The notes: generated by a model not told the origin, from the sequence alone. A stretch of DNA of 64,000 nt from Onchidella celtica (GCA_963931925.1 OZ007580.1:11106001-11170000); one strand, 5' to 3'. Positions 11,537 through 22,833 are shown, counted from the stretch's first letter. Program-made: numbers and translations.

Positions 11537-11956
11537 TTTCACTGCATTTCCCCCCAGTTTTCTCCTCTTTTCGTATTTTAACACTGAGACACACAGAGCC
11601 ATCAATCATCCAGCTGTCTCCTCTCTTCTACGTTATGCGTAAATTGATCGAGTCTCGATTTAGACCTTGTCAGAATAGTTGAGCGTTCCGAACTTCACTT
11701 AAGCTCTGTCATATTATTAATAACGGCATCTCATCCGTTCCTCTCCCTTCTCCTCCACTGTCCATGCAATGTTTGGTCCTGTTTGAAGCTTCTCGAGTCT
11801 GATCATCCGCAAAACAAAACGTTCGTTTGAACTCTCAGGCTGTCAGTTTTATGCACTTGTTATCTTCAGAAATGCACTGACTTGAGCCAACACGGAAGTT
11901 TAATTATTTACCTCATTTTTTGTCCTTTGAAAAAACCCGCTGTTTATATAATCATC

Positions 11957-12095
11957 AATGACAGGACGTGTAGATTTATTCAACATTTCATTTTCAACGC
12001 CACATGGAACAGGAAGGAATGCTTCGAAGTACGCCAAGAAAGACCGGCAACAGATATGTTCTCCATTCATCTTCAGTTATACAGATTTCGATATT
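11957..12095 (+). repeat. Dispersed direct repeat, partner of 21180-21315
   Basis: About 135 bp sharing GACGTGTAGATTTATTCAAC, CACATGGAACA, AGAAAGACCGGCAACAG and TATGTTCTCCATTCAT with 21180-21315. It abuts the TCTA array. It may be a fragment of a larger element; the nature is unknown. Confidence 0.7.
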
Positions 12096-12098
12096 CAA

Positions 12099-12530
<432 letters not shown>

Positions 12531-12603
12531 TAATCTATTACCATGTCTGCCTGTATGTATATCTGTGGTCTGTGTATTTGTTGTAGTTTTGACACAAGGC
12601 TTG

Positions 12604-13401
12604 AGAAACCCCAACCCAATCATGCTGACTGGCTCTCCTCTGGAGCAAGTGGGAAAATTCTGCTACCTAGGCTCAACCATCAGTGGTAGCACAGACATAA
12701 CAACTGAAATAAATGCCAGAATAGGAAAGGCGGCCACAGCTTTTGGCAAACTCTCAAAAAGGGTGTGGAACAATAGCAAGCTGACCATCAAAACAAAGGT
12801 ACTCGTGTACCAAACTTGCGTCCTAAGCACCCTGCTGTATGGCTCAGAGACATGGACCACCTACTCCAAACATGAAAGATCCCTCAACTCTTTCCACCTG
12901 CGCTGCCTACGCAAAATTCTCAAGATCAAGTGGCAAGACAGGATCTCAAATATCGAAGTTCTGAGCCGAGCCAACATTCCATCAACTCAAGCTCTCCTAG
13001 GCAAAAAAAGACTGCGGTGGCTTGGACATCTCCACCGTATGGAAAATGATCGCATCCCCAGACAAATTCTCTACGGGGAACTTGCTACTGGCAACCGACC
13101 CAGAGGTAGGCCACATCTGCGATTCAAAGACACTTGCAAGGTCACGATGAAAGCATTCAACATCGACCCCAATGAATGGGAGAACCTTGCAAATGATCGA
13201 AGCAGATGGAGACAAAAATTGCGCAGTGGCACGCTCGCAATAGACTTCAAGGCAAAAGAAACATACCTGACAAAACGACAGAGGCGGAATGAAAACACTC
13301 GCCAAAGTGAACCCAAAAGACTGACCTGCAATCACTGCCATCGCACTCTCGGGTCAAACATTGGTAGAATAAGCCACGAGAGAAGCTGTCAGTCAAAGTG
13401 A
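12604..13401 (+). pseudogene. 5'-truncated LINE: C-terminus of reverse-transcriptase ORF
   Basis: About 265 codons read without a stop from the edge of the microsatellite to 13401. Visible landmarks are FCYLGSTISGSTDITTEINA (RT thumb side), LLYGSETWT, LRKILKIKWQD, LRWLGHLHRM and a C-terminal finger CNHCHRTLGSNIGRISHERSC (C-x2-C-x12-H-x3-C). The same architecture, with a C2H2 finger, ends the complete protein at 30302-33529, so both belong to related LINE families. The endonuclease and catalytic RT are missing, as expected of incomplete reverse transcription. The open frame continues upstream into the TCTA array by chance. Confidence 0.85.
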
Positions 13402-14333
13402 AAGTGAATATTCTAGCTGCTAAGACCGTCTGTAAAGACGCTAAAGGCCATATATATGTATTTGTTGTCTCTCTGTTTGTCTGTCTATACAGAAAACATA
13501 CTGCCTTAGGACAAGCTAAGCACAACAACCACGCTAAGCCTCGCTCCCATGTATAATAAGCTTCCCTAATCACTAGGTAGCCAATGCTATGAATTATTTA
13601 TACGTTTTTCAATCAATGCGACATGCGATATTACCTTGTATCTTTCATAACAGAGCGCAATCCATCAGGTAGAAATTATCATGGCATATGTCTTTAATTT
13701 ATATTTATTTTTCTGTATGAGATAGACCCATAGGCTATCCTTGGATTCGTGCTTGAATCGAAATATTCGTCGCATGTTCAAATATTACCAATGCCACACT
13801 GCGAATACTCTAAGAGATTTGTTCCCATGTTCAAAACCAGTATCGAGTTTGTAAAATGGATGAGAGATGGCAGGAGTAGAATATCAGATGTATTATACCG
13901 CACCGACGAGAACAGCCTTGTTGTGTGTTTCAAGAGAACACAATTCAACAAAAGAAAAAAGCTATTTTTTAAATATCATATATTTTCCGAAGTCCACGTT
14001 GACCGAAGTCAGATGGGGACATTTTCCTTTTTTTTTTTTCCTCCTGATATTTGATATTACCACGGCTTATAATATCAAAGTCAACATGAAGTGAAAAATA
14101 TGAGAAAAAGTCATAGGTTGCAAAGACCCTCGTAAGGATTAAAACAGAAGCGATCCAATAAAAGGCAAAAGTAAAATGAGAAACAAAAAATGAAAAACAA
14201 CAACAACAACAACAACAACAGCAAGTAGAAGAGTACTTTATGATCATTTCCAGCTGATGCGTGCAATTGTTCTGTTTGTTCTGTCTTTCCGTGTCCGTTG
14301 CGTCTTATTGCACATCGTTTCTGTGTTATCTCC
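13402..14333. other. No gene recognised
   Basis: The LINE 3' end runs into AT-rich DNA holding a T run (about 14027-14040) and a CAA tract (about 14198-14220). Frames at 13749-14094 lack motifs. Confidence 0.5.
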
Positions 14334-14489
14334 TAGGGGCCGCGCGCACTATCCCGTTTCGCCTGCTGCACGGCGTGCAAACGCAGATTTTTTGCTTGCT
14401 TGGCAAAGAGTTTACCGTGCTGCACGCCAAGCGAAAGATTGCTTGCCTTGAACGGGTGGTTAATTTTAACAGAGTGCGCGCCCGGCCTA
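14334..14489. mobile_element. Short GC-rich MITE, copy 1 (about 155 bp)
   Basis: The ends TAGGGGCCGCGCGCACTAT and GAGTGCGCGCCCGGCCTA are inverted repeats. The interior is also self-complementary in part (GCTTGCTTGGCAAAG). An inverted copy lies at 55071-55225. It is distinctly more GC-rich than its surroundings and lies just upstream of the I-type LINE. Confidence 0.65.
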
Positions 14490-15179
14490 AACGCGAGTCT
14501 TGACAACAAACAACGTTTTCCCACTTGTCACATTTTGACGTTGCTTTAAACGAATTATTATTTTGTAATCCAGGGTGTGGACTGAACTATTCTGATCGCT
14601 GCTCCGAGGGTCCTGCTGTTGCAGTGTTTCCGGGAAACCGACTACTGAGCTCGAATACTGGTCCTGTCTCGGTGGGTCCCTCGTACAAGGTGTATGCGAA
14701 CGAGTGGTACTAGCAGATGATCACCGTTTCGCCTATGACCATTCCGCAGCCTCCGGGCTCCGGATAAGCCCGATCCCAGGTCTGGAGAGACCCGGGGAGA
14801 ATTTCTTCTCGACCGCCACGTGGTAGCAGCGGGGTAGCCCAAGCTGGGGGCTAGCCAACGGGGACGGGCTGACGGCTGACCTTCCCGAAGCCGTTAAACA
14901 CTGGGAGCTTTCCGTTGCTGTAGGCAGATGGGGGCAAATTGCCTAGCAGAACGCAGTGGTGGCAGTCCCCGATTGAGGGCCGGGGACTGACCAGATCGAT
15001 CTTTCGAAAAGTCGTGCAGCAAGCACTACGTGACAACGACTAAACAAGACAATGACCGCACGCTGGCGGATGAGAGAGAGAGATTCTGATCACGACGTGA
15101 TACGAATCAGTCGGTTCAGGCTGTCACCAGCCTCCTTTTGTCTGAAAGGGGTCTAAGCAGCAACAAATTCCCACTTTAC

Positions 15180-18140
15180 ATGATGGTACAATATGGCAAA
15201 AAGAAACGTGGGGCTGAGAAACCCAGACATATTCTCCGTAGGGAGGATGGCAGTTACCAGGTCCCCCTGCGCAAGTATGCTACTGGTGACCTGTGTCTAA
15301 ATGCGAGTGTGAATGAGTGTGCGGAAACCAAGAAGGGGACCCTAGCGGCGAGGGATCCCCCTGCGACACTTAACATGTTGCAGCTCAACGTCTGCGGCCT
15401 TCGCCCGAAGGTCTTGGAGCTTACTAAGCTCCTGAAGGCAAAACACATACATGTAGCTCTCATCCAGGAGACACTACTGAATGGGAGAGGCGCGCACGTC
15501 ACAGGGTATACCATATACACCTGCTCGTGTACCAAATGCCGAGGCATTGCCACACTGGTTCGCAATGACATTACGGCGGTGAGGCAGAACGCCCCGACGA
15601 GTAACGGTGAAACTGATACCCTCACCCTTACAGTATGGAAAGACGGCGTGTCCTTTACCATCACGAATGTGTACAATCCCCCTAAGGTCCCCTGCGACCT
15701 AGGGCTGACAGAGGCTACCTTTAGAAAAACCATCATAGGAGGAGACTTCAACTCACGAAGCCCTGAAATGGGATACACCCCAGAATCCACGAACATCGCA
15801 GGAAGAAACGTCGAAGATCTCCTCCTAAGTTCGAACCTGGTCCGGATACAATCAAGCGCCTCCGCACCTACTTGCTTGCATCGTGCAAACGGCGCGGAGA
15901 GTCGGCCAGACATTACGCTTCTATCTGCTGACCTCGTTACCAGACACAGCTACACAGTCCTCGAGGACGACCACCTTCCTCTCCTCGTACAAATCCAGAC
16001 CAAAACAGCTAAGAAGAAGGAGAAACGTTTAAACTGGAATTACAAGCGAGGTAGATGGGAAGAGTTCAGAGAGACTTTAGGTTTAACTCTGAACGAGGTG
16101 GACCCAAACCAGGGTTCTATTGACGAAGCCAACGCCGTACTGACTACGGCCGTGCTCGCAGCTGCTAAGCGGAGTATTCCGCGAGGACTGCAGCCCCTAA
16201 ATCGCTTGCCCTGGTCAAAGGAACTTGAGCAGGCGGTCCGACAGCGTAAGAGGGCGAGAAGAAAAGCAAAAACGAGCACGGCGGCAAGGATCGAGTACAA
16301 TAGATTGACCGCCAAAGTCAAACTGCTGTCCAGAAACACCAAAAGGGCAAAGTGGTTAAACCTGTGCGAGTCTCTGAACGTGGACCCGAGTGGTGGCCGA
16401 GCGTGGACCGTCCTGAATCGCCTTAATCGGGGGCAAAGAGTGAAGAATGTCGCTCCGATAAGGGCAAACGGGACGGTCGCGGTGACAGACCATAAGCGTG
16501 CAACCATGCTTAACCGACACTTTGCCAGTACAAATAAGAGTGGCAAAGCTACGAATACGGATAAGGGGCTCCGTAAGGTCAGGCGTCAGCTCGAAAAGTC
16601 GCAGGTAGACAGCGATTACGATGGCTTTAACAGTGAGTTCACCCTTGAGGAACTGGAGAGAGCACTTGGCAAGTGTAAAAATCGTAAAGCGCCAGGCCCG
16701 GACAAAATCTCCAACGAGATGTTGCTCCAGATGGGCCACACGGCAAAGAAATGGCTCCTAGCCTTAATAAATAGAACGTGGCATGAAGGAAAACTTCCTA
16801 TTGACTGGAAAAAGGCAGTGGTGTCAGCTATCCCGAAATCAGGCAAAGATGGTACCGAACCATCACATTATAGGCCAATATCCCTTACCTCTTGCATCTG
16901 CAAAGTAGGGGAGAGGATGGTTAACTACCGGCTGACCTGGTATCTAGAAGAGCGCGGTCTTCTAGACAGACACCAGGCGGGCTTCCGTAGTGGCAGGCAG
17001 ACGATGGACCAGCTTATCCGATTGACCCAAGCGGTCAATAATGGTTTCCATAGGCGGGAGCATACTATCGCCGTATTCGTCGATCTCAAACAAGCGTACG
17101 ATAAGGTGTGTAAAGGTGGGCTACTCCTTAAATTACTCAAGGCGGAGGTCAAAGGAAACATATATGCATGGGTAAAAGATTTCCTTCACAACCGAACAGT
17201 CCGCACCAGAGTGAACGGACAGACCTCAAGCCAACTCACCATGGAGAATGGCCTACCGCAAGGCTCAGCGTTAAGCTGCACGCTCTTTGCGGCTTACACC
17301 AGCGACCTTACCCAACACCTGAGATGCGAAAAAGCGATGTATGCCGACGATATGGTAATCTGGAGGACAGGAAAGCATGTCCAATGGTTACAGCGAGACC
17401 TTAACCGGGACTTCGCGACGCTTGCCTGCTACTGCCGATTGTGGAAGATGGAGATAAACGTCGATAAGACCGTTTATCAACTCTTCACCAACGGAAAACA
17501 CGTCCAGAAAGCCACCATCAATCTTAAGATCAATGGCCAGACACTCAAAAGGGAAAGCGCACCACGATACCTGGGAGTTGAACTTGACAGCAGGCTCAAC
17601 TTGCAGACGCACGTCAGCAAGCTCGAGACTGAGGCTAGGAGGCGATTGACACTGTTAAAAACGCTCGCCAGTACCAACTGGGGTGCCACTCGGAAGGTTC
17701 TCAGACAGCTATATCTAGCCTACGTCCGAGGAGGACTAGAATATAGCCTACCACTACAACCAATGGCCAGCGACCGAACGCTGTCGGCACTGGACCGAGT
17801 TCAGAACAGCGCCTTGAGACTCATAACAGGCTGCCTCAAAACCACTCCTACGAATGCTCTCGAAATCATGACCAATGTGGAACCACTGGCAAACAGAAGG
17901 GAAGGAAGCGTACTACAGCAGTACGAGAGGTTAAAAAGGCTCGAGCCGGACTACCCGGCGCGGGAGGCGATCGAAATCGAACCGCCACCGAAAATACTCC
18001 AGAAGAAGTCGTTCCTGGGCGAGGCCAAACGGCTAACTGAGGAGTATGGGCTAGAACAAGACAGAATGCCCCTTCGGTTATGGACGAAAGAGCCACCTCA
18101 CGCCTCCCTGAAACCCCCAGTGGTCAAACCACGCTTCTAG
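15180..18140 (+). CDS. LINE endonuclease/reverse transcriptase polyprotein
   Basis: Encodes a non-LTR retrotransposon protein of 986 residues from the first ATG at 15180; the frame is open from 15138 but starts there with TTG. The APE-type endonuclease (about residues 65-275) shows LNVCGLRPK, ALIQETLL, NVYNPP, GGDFNSRS, SRPDITLLS and DDHLPLLV, so its catalytic pattern is present. The reverse transcriptase follows, with FVDLKQAYDKV near 17080, NGLPQGSALS and the catalytic YADD near 17341. These activities nick target DNA and prime cDNA synthesis on it. The frame ends shortly before RNase H, which continues in the -1 frame at 18080-19102. Related families usually carry both in one frame, so a small indel near 18100-18120 is the simplest explanation. 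Confidence 0.85.
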   Translation: MMVQYGKKKRGAEKPRHILRREDGSYQVPLRKYATGDLCLNASVNECAETKKGTLAARDPPATLNMLQLNVCGLRPKVLELTKLLKAKHIHVALIQETLLNGRGAHVTGYTIYTCSCTKCRGIATLVRNDITAVRQNAPTSNGETDTLTLTVWKDGVSFTITNVYNPPKVPCDLGLTEATFRKTIIGGDFNSRSPEMGYTPESTNIAGRNVEDLLLSSNLVRIQSSASAPTCLHRANGAESRPDITLLSADLVTRHSYTVLEDDHLPLLVQIQTKTAKKKEKRLNWNYKRGRWEEFRETLGLTLNEVDPNQGSIDEANAVLTTAVLAAAKRSIPRGLQPLNRLPWSKELEQAVRQRKRARRKAKTSTAARIEYNRLTAKVKLLSRNTKRAKWLNLCESLNVDPSGGRAWTVLNRLNRGQRVKNVAPIRANGTVAVTDHKRATMLNRHFASTNKSGKATNTDKGLRKVRRQLEKSQVDSDYDGFNSEFTLEELERALGKCKNRKAPGPDKISNEMLLQMGHTAKKWLLALINRTWHEGKLPIDWKKAVVSAIPKSGKDGTEPSHYRPISLTSCICKVGERMVNYRLTWYLEERGLLDRHQAGFRSGRQTMDQLIRLTQAVNNGFHRREHTIAVFVDLKQAYDKVCKGGLLLKLLKAEVKGNIYAWVKDFLHNRTVRTRVNGQTSSQLTMENGLPQGSALSCTLFAAYTSDLTQHLRCEKAMYADDMVIWRTGKHVQWLQRDLNRDFATLACYCRLWKMEINVDKTVYQLFTNGKHVQKATINLKINGQTLKRESAPRYLGVELDSRLNLQTHVSKLETEARRRLTLLKTLASTNWGATRKVLRQLYLAYVRGGLEYSLPLQPMASDRTLSALDRVQNSALRLITGCLKTTPTNALEIMTNVEPLANRREGSVLQQYERLKRLEPDYPAREAIEIEPPPKILQKKSFLGEAKRLTEEYGLEQDRMPLRLWTKEPPHASLKPPVVKPRF

Positions 18141-19102
18141 ACACAAACCTGACTAAGGAGGTCAATCCCACGATCCTGAAAACGGCAGCTGGCGAAACTA
18201 TTGACTCGTACCCAGCACACATGATTAAGGCTTATACTGACGGTTCGGCAGTACAGGCGACTACGAATGCGGGGTACGGGGCAATAATCTACTACCCTGA
18301 CGGCACCGACACCGATAAGATCTATGGGCCATGCGGGGCGAATGGCTCCAACTTCGACGCTGAGGCGACAGCGATTTGGAGAACACTGACTACGGTTTTC
18401 AACGGCTTTGAAAACGGAACAGTATCGCCAGAAGATATTGTTGTGTTCTCAGACTCAAGGGCCACACTGATGGCCGCCCAATCGCTCAACCATAAGCTCG
18501 AGGCACATGGCGCAGATAAAATCAGACATATCTGCCACCAGATCATAAGTGGATACGGCGTCGAGGTCCACCTCCAGTGGATCCCCGCGCACATAGGTAT
18601 CCGGGGCAACGAGGTTGCTGATAGCCTAGCGAAACAGGGTACCAGAGGCGAACAGCCAAAGCACCCAACGTCTTACCCAGCAGCCCGAGCCAGAATCCGC
18701 GCTCACGGACGCAGGAAATGGCTATATCAATGGGCAAACTCGGATAAAGGACGTAGGGTGTATCATAATCAAACCAAACCAGACATCAAAGACCCGATTT
18801 TGTCACTAGAGCGCAAATACGCGACTATCATACAGCGTATGAGGACGGGACATGTCCAGTTGAACGCACATCTAAATCGTTTCAACCCACTCCGTGAGCC
18901 AGTATGCCGGCACTGCGGGTCCCCGCAGGAGACTGTCGAGCACATACTCGCGGAGTGCCAAGGACTGAAACAACTAAGATCCCGCCACCTCCCAGATACC
19001 CCGACAGTCTCCAATTGCCTTTATGGGGACGTTAAACAATTAAAGAAAACTGCCATGTTTGCCATTGCCGTCACGAGTGAAAACTCGATCGGCCAGGGAT
19101 GA
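18080..19102 (+). CDS. LINE RNase H domain with C-terminal zinc cluster
   Basis: 340 codons from ATG 18080, overlapping the RT frame by 61 bp in the -1 frame. RNase H1-type residues are all present: AYTDGSA (D54), DAEATAIW (E95), VVFSDSRA (D125) and GNEVADSLAK (D181), with HLQWIPAHIGIRGN before the last. This domain removes the RNA strand during retrotransposition in I-type LINEs. The C-terminus has CRHCGSPQETVEHILAEC, the Cys/His cluster that commonly ends such ORFs. Reinitiation at the overlapping ATG or ribosomal frameshifting would be alternatives to a lesion, but no canonical slippery heptamer sits in register. Confidence 0.85.
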   Translation: MDERATSRLPETPSGQTTLLDTNLTKEVNPTILKTAAGETIDSYPAHMIKAYTDGSAVQATTNAGYGAIIYYPDGTDTDKIYGPCGANGSNFDAEATAIWRTLTTVFNGFENGTVSPEDIVVFSDSRATLMAAQSLNHKLEAHGADKIRHICHQIISGYGVEVHLQWIPAHIGIRGNEVADSLAKQGTRGEQPKHPTSYPAARARIRAHGRRKWLYQWANSDKGRRVYHNQTKPDIKDPILSLERKYATIIQRMRTGHVQLNAHLNRFNPLREPVCRHCGSPQETVEHILAECQGLKQLRSRHLPDTPTVSNCLYGDVKQLKKTAMFAIAVTSENSIGQG

Positions 19103-19375
19103 GCACTCGAACTATTCTGATCGTCTTATATAACTGTAACTGATAAAATGTGAATAAATTATGAGGTTAGTTAAAATTTCACTCAAATAAAAATGATCAC
19201 ATTTTAAATGCCGTTTATACTGATTGTATTGTTTTGTAAGAAACATCTGCAATGTCAGATTGAGCATGTGACTTGAAGGAGTCACAGTCACAAAGTATTG
19301 ATCTTTCAGTCCAACAGATATATGTCATTATTAAGAGGTGGGGGTCTGTCAAAACCCTGGTATGTAAAGTGGGAA

Positions 19376-19508
19376 TATAAAATAAACTTGCTATGTAAAT
19401 AGTAAAAAGTGGATATAACATAAATTTCTTCTGTAAGTGTAGGGTGTCTCTCAGGCCACCCCAGTGTGAAATGTGAATATAACATAAATTTCTTCTGTAG
19501 GCGTAGGG
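19376..19508 (+). repeat. 64-bp minisatellite, left part
   Basis: Units containing TAGGGTGTCTCTCAGGCCAC and ATAACATAAATTTCTTCTGT repeat every 64 bp (TAGGG at 19440 and 19504). The array stops at 19508, where the minus-strand LTR begins, and resumes at 20716. Confidence 0.85.
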
Positions 19509-20715
19509 TGTCAAGGTTAATCTTATAATTGTCGTGCTGGGTCACGACTTGTTTTTTTGTCACGGTTTCGTTGATTATAGCCAGTGTAAATGTCCTTGAA
19601 CTGTCGCGTGAACAGTTTGTTTTTGTAACGCTTTTTCTTAGAGATGGAAAGAAAGTGGGGCAAGATAGAATAAATGGATAAGTTAGCAGTGACGGTGCAA
19701 TTCTCGACCCCGTGATTTTGATGAACTCTAACAGGGGAAGAGAAGGGGTGAGTAAAGGGAGATAGTAAATTCGTACGTAAAACGTAGAGGGCACGAGGGG
19801 TTAGAGACTTTAGGAAGGGTTTTGACATGTTAATTTGCAGCCGGCCGCACAGTATATAAGCGCAGCCATTCCTATGTTTGATACTCCATGCAGAAATATC
19901 CATCTGTGCAGGCGGTCGGCGGGATTCTGCCAGAAGAATCAGAAGACTGTTATATTCGTGTCTATGTCCATTATAGACACTGAAATGAGACCATATGCTC
20001 TTTGTGAGAATTACCCACTGCTGTTATCTGCTGTTCCCTGATTTCTAATCAGGGACCAAGTGTAAGTGTTTGGCTGTTGATTCGACGATGAACGAGAAGC
20101 TGAAAGCAATTTTTCCAGTAGAAGTGTTACCCAAGAATGCAAGACAACCATGAATATTAACTTGCAACTAGATCTAGTATGAATGTCTGGCATACACATT
20201 TGTAAATTGAAATTGATGTGTCTGGATGAGGCTGGGGATTGCCAGCCCATCCTAGAGCAGATCTAGATCTAACTTAACTACGTCAGTTGTATTGACGAGT
20301 TTGATCCATTATAAGCGGTAGGCACAAATAACTGAGATAACATTGTCGTCTGAGACATCAGAATATTATTTGTTAGATAGTAGGCAGACTATATCTGAGA
20401 AATAGATAAGTAATACTTAAATTGTGAGTGAGTCAGAATGATATAGTCTTTTAGGAATCTAGAGGAGACTTCTAGTGACATATTATTGAATTTTCATTTG
20501 ATGCTGCTGATGTTGTCTTTTTAGTATGTAAGAGCTAGACGAAATTGTTAGGGAAGAATAAGTAAATAAATTTGTGGCCCTGCAGGTCTGTTGATAAAAA
20601 CCATTCAGATTGTTATTAGTATGTGGCATGGTATGAACGAGTAATTCCTAAAAACCTCTCGATTTTTAAATGCAGTCGTAACACCTATAATTCATTAATA
20701 CCCCAACTCGTAACA
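19509..20715 (-). mobile_element. Solo LTR, second copy, reverse orientation (fossil)
   Basis: A 1207-bp copy of the LTR at 8827-10014, inverted, with TGTCA at its left edge and CTCGTAACA at its right edge. It is flanked by the perfect 5-bp duplication TAGGG (19504-19508 and 20716-20720). The duplicated pentamer is part of the 64-bp minisatellite unit, so the element landed inside an existing array. The TATA-like motif and GCGGCCGGC-type block are conserved with copy 1. Frames seen within it (for example 19306-19903 minus) are not genes. Confidence 0.85.
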
Positions 20716-20945
20716 TAGGGTGTCTCTCAGGCCACCCCAGTGTAAAAAGTGAATATAACATAAATTTCTTCTGTAGGCGTAGGGTGTCTCTCAGGCCACC
20801 CCAGTGTAAAATGTGAATATAACATAAATTTCTTCTATAAGCGTAGGGTGTCTCTCAGGCCACCCCAGTGTAAAATGTGAACATACATTTAACATAAATT
20901 TCGTCTGTAGGCGTAGAGTGTCTCTCAGGCCACCCCAGTGTAAAG
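20716..20945 (+). repeat. 64-bp minisatellite, right part
   Basis: Continues the array interrupted by the LTR. TAGGG (TAGAG in the last) starts at 20716, 20780, 20844 and 20914; the third unit carries a 6-bp insertion. It ends in CCACCCCAGTGTAAA near 20945. Confidence 0.85.
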
Positions 20946-21179
20946 TCGCAGGTAGAAAAACCGAATGTAAAATAGGTTTAAGAAAGTCAAGTAAAAACGG
21001 AAAAAAATGTCTGTAATCGTTGCGTTCTGAAGGAAGGATGTTAATATGAATTTCAATAATAAATACGCGAGCTCTAAAGTATGGTTGGCCGTACCTATTA
21101 ATTATCATTAACTGATCAGAGAGATCACGAAAAACGGGTCGTTCCATACCTACTGATCAGACATTCAAAATTTTCGAAT

Positions 21180-21315
21180 GAATGAAGGGACGTGTAGATT
21201 TATTCAACATTTCAACGGCACATGGAACATGCAGAAATTCTTTGAAGTACGCAAAGAAACGTATAGAAAGACCGGCAACAGGTATGTTCTCCATTCATAT
21301 TCAGTAATATAGTTT
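21180..21315 (+). repeat. Dispersed direct repeat, partner of 11957-12095
   Basis: Shares long blocks with 11957-12095 in the same orientation, 9.2 kb apart, with a small internal expansion (ACGTATAGAAAG). Unlike its partner it is not followed by a TCTA array. Confidence 0.7.
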
Positions 21316-21697
21316 TGGATATTTTTCCCTTCAGAAATAGTTTCAGTTTTTTTAACCTGATCGTTAGTGGTGGAATGCTTGGGTAGTTTCTTTTATTTTC
21401 ATTCTCTTACAATTAATTTATTCAACCGATTTCTTTGCTTTTTGTTTCTAACGTGAGGCTTTGCGAGACTCAACTTTGGTTTTGTATGCTCCCACAGTTT
21501 AACACGGAGACCCTAGTGCTGAAAGTATATTCGGGAGATATGTGTTTTAAGTCCAATGCCTGAATATTAGAAACAAAGTACCAAAATAATCTTTTCCTTG
21601 CAGAGTAGATTTCACTTGAAATAGGTTTAATAAATCAAAAAATGTTCAGGCCTTTTAACGGCAGTGCTAAATATATTGACTTCGTTTCGAAATAAAA
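21316..21697. other. No feature recognised
   Basis: AT-rich spacer. Confidence 0.5.
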
Positions 21698-21915
21698 GTA
21701 CCGAAGCCACGATGATAAGTAAAAAAATAAAAAAAAGTATCGAAGTCACAAAGATAAGTAAAAAAAAAATAAAAAAAAGTATCGAAGCCACAAAGATAAG
21801 TAAAAATAAAAATAAAAAAAAGTATCGAAGTCACAAAGATAAGTAAAAAAAAAGTATCGAAGTCACAAAGATAAGTAAAAAAAAAAAATATCGAAGCCAC
21901 AAAAATAAGTAATAA
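21698..21915 (+). repeat. A-rich tandem repeat, six units
   Basis: Six copies of TATCGAAGTCACAAAGATAA, or a C/T variant, are separated by A-rich spacers of variable length. Unit lengths run from about 31 to 43 bp. Slippage in the A tracts explains the variation. Confidence 0.85.
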
Positions 21916-21984
21916 AGTGCCCTAGCTCAAACATATCGCATGTGTGAGGCATCATATTGAGTTTGAAACCCAAGAAATGGCATG

Positions 21985-22170
21985 TTGGGGGGGGGGGGGA
22001 TGAGAGTAGTAGGGCCTCCTCTACTCTTTCAATTTGCAACTGCCACGGTATCTTTAACGGGCGCAACGTGCATATGGACCGTCTATGGTTTTCGACCTTA
22101 TCCGAGAAGACTAGGTGCTCCATCCTACCTGCCAAAGGATCAGGGACAGGAAAATATGAGAAAAATGTGA
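21985..22170 (-). mobile_element. SINE fragment (core only)
   Basis: On the minus strand it holds TCTCGGATAAGG, a CGTTAAAGATACC block and the G/C homopolymer that follows the core, plus the TGTCCCTGATCC segment between head and core. Head and tail are missing. Confidence 0.7.
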
Positions 22171-22833
22171 AGCAATGTTCACAAAAATCATAACAAGACG
22201 TGCCAGATTTCATAGAAAATTTCGGTTTCCAGGAAAGATTTTCTCAAAATAGACATATTGTGACTTAAGTAGGCTACTATTAACACTAGGGCCTTCGCAT
22301 TGCAAATGGACAACAACATTTCACGCTTTTCCCGTAGAAACATATACAGATATTATACATTCCGTTCATAACAATTTTAACTGTTCTATCTCGTTAAAAG
22401 CCGGCTGAAAAACAGAAACAGTAACAACAACGATATTTAAAAAAATTCAGCAACAACACACTTTTGCGTGGAGTGACCCATGGTATGAAGAAGTATATTA
22501 ATATTGATCCGCCGTCTCCTTGAGAATTAGCACAATTAAATTGTAAATGAACCACTGTTTGGCTCAGTTTGAAGACACTGACACAACATATCAAACAAAA
22601 ACACAGAAAATCTTTAGGGTCATAACAAGGCTTGAGGCAAAATTAAAATAATGGGTTGCATGTAGCAAAGCCCCGCATAAGAAATAATACGGAAACGATG
22701 CAGTAAAATACAAAGGAAAAGGGAAGACAAAACCAGCTTTCGGTCAAAGGATCTTTTTTCTGTAAAACATTGAGACAGTATGAAAAGACGATTAAACAAA
22801 ATGAAACAGAAATTTGAATTTCACAAAGGCTGG
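22171..22833. other. No gene recognised
   Basis: AT-rich DNA. Minus-strand frames at 22394-22594 and 22643-22858 have no recognisable motif. Confidence 0.5.

Larger units (their letters stand above)
14599..19180 (+). mobile_element. Nearly complete I-type LINE (Ingi/Vingi-like)
   Basis: The element comprises a GC-rich leader (about 14599-15179), an endonuclease-RT frame (15180-18140), an RNase H frame (18080-19102) and a short AT-rich 3' region. Base composition is markedly more GC-rich than the flanks. APE endonuclease, RT, RNase H and a C-terminal CxxC...HxxxxC cluster together fit the I superfamily. No separate gag-like ORF1 is visible. Both end coordinates are approximate. A similar segment of about 30 bp containing GAACTATTCTGATCG occurs at 14584-14598 and 19109-19123. 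Confidence 0.75.

Noticed and set aside
9978-11682. Frames of 354-554 codons rich in Ser, Leu, Val and Cys
   Set aside because: All three plus-strand frames are open because the CTGT-type repeat contains no stop triplet. No domain or conserved core is visible.
15254-17689. Minus-strand frames of 70-219 codons within the LINE
   Set aside because: They are opposite-strand shadows of the endonuclease/RT frame and match no family.
19306-20250. Frames of 79-162 codons over the solo LTR and minisatellite
   Set aside because: They lie in LTR and repeat sequence, with no protein motif.
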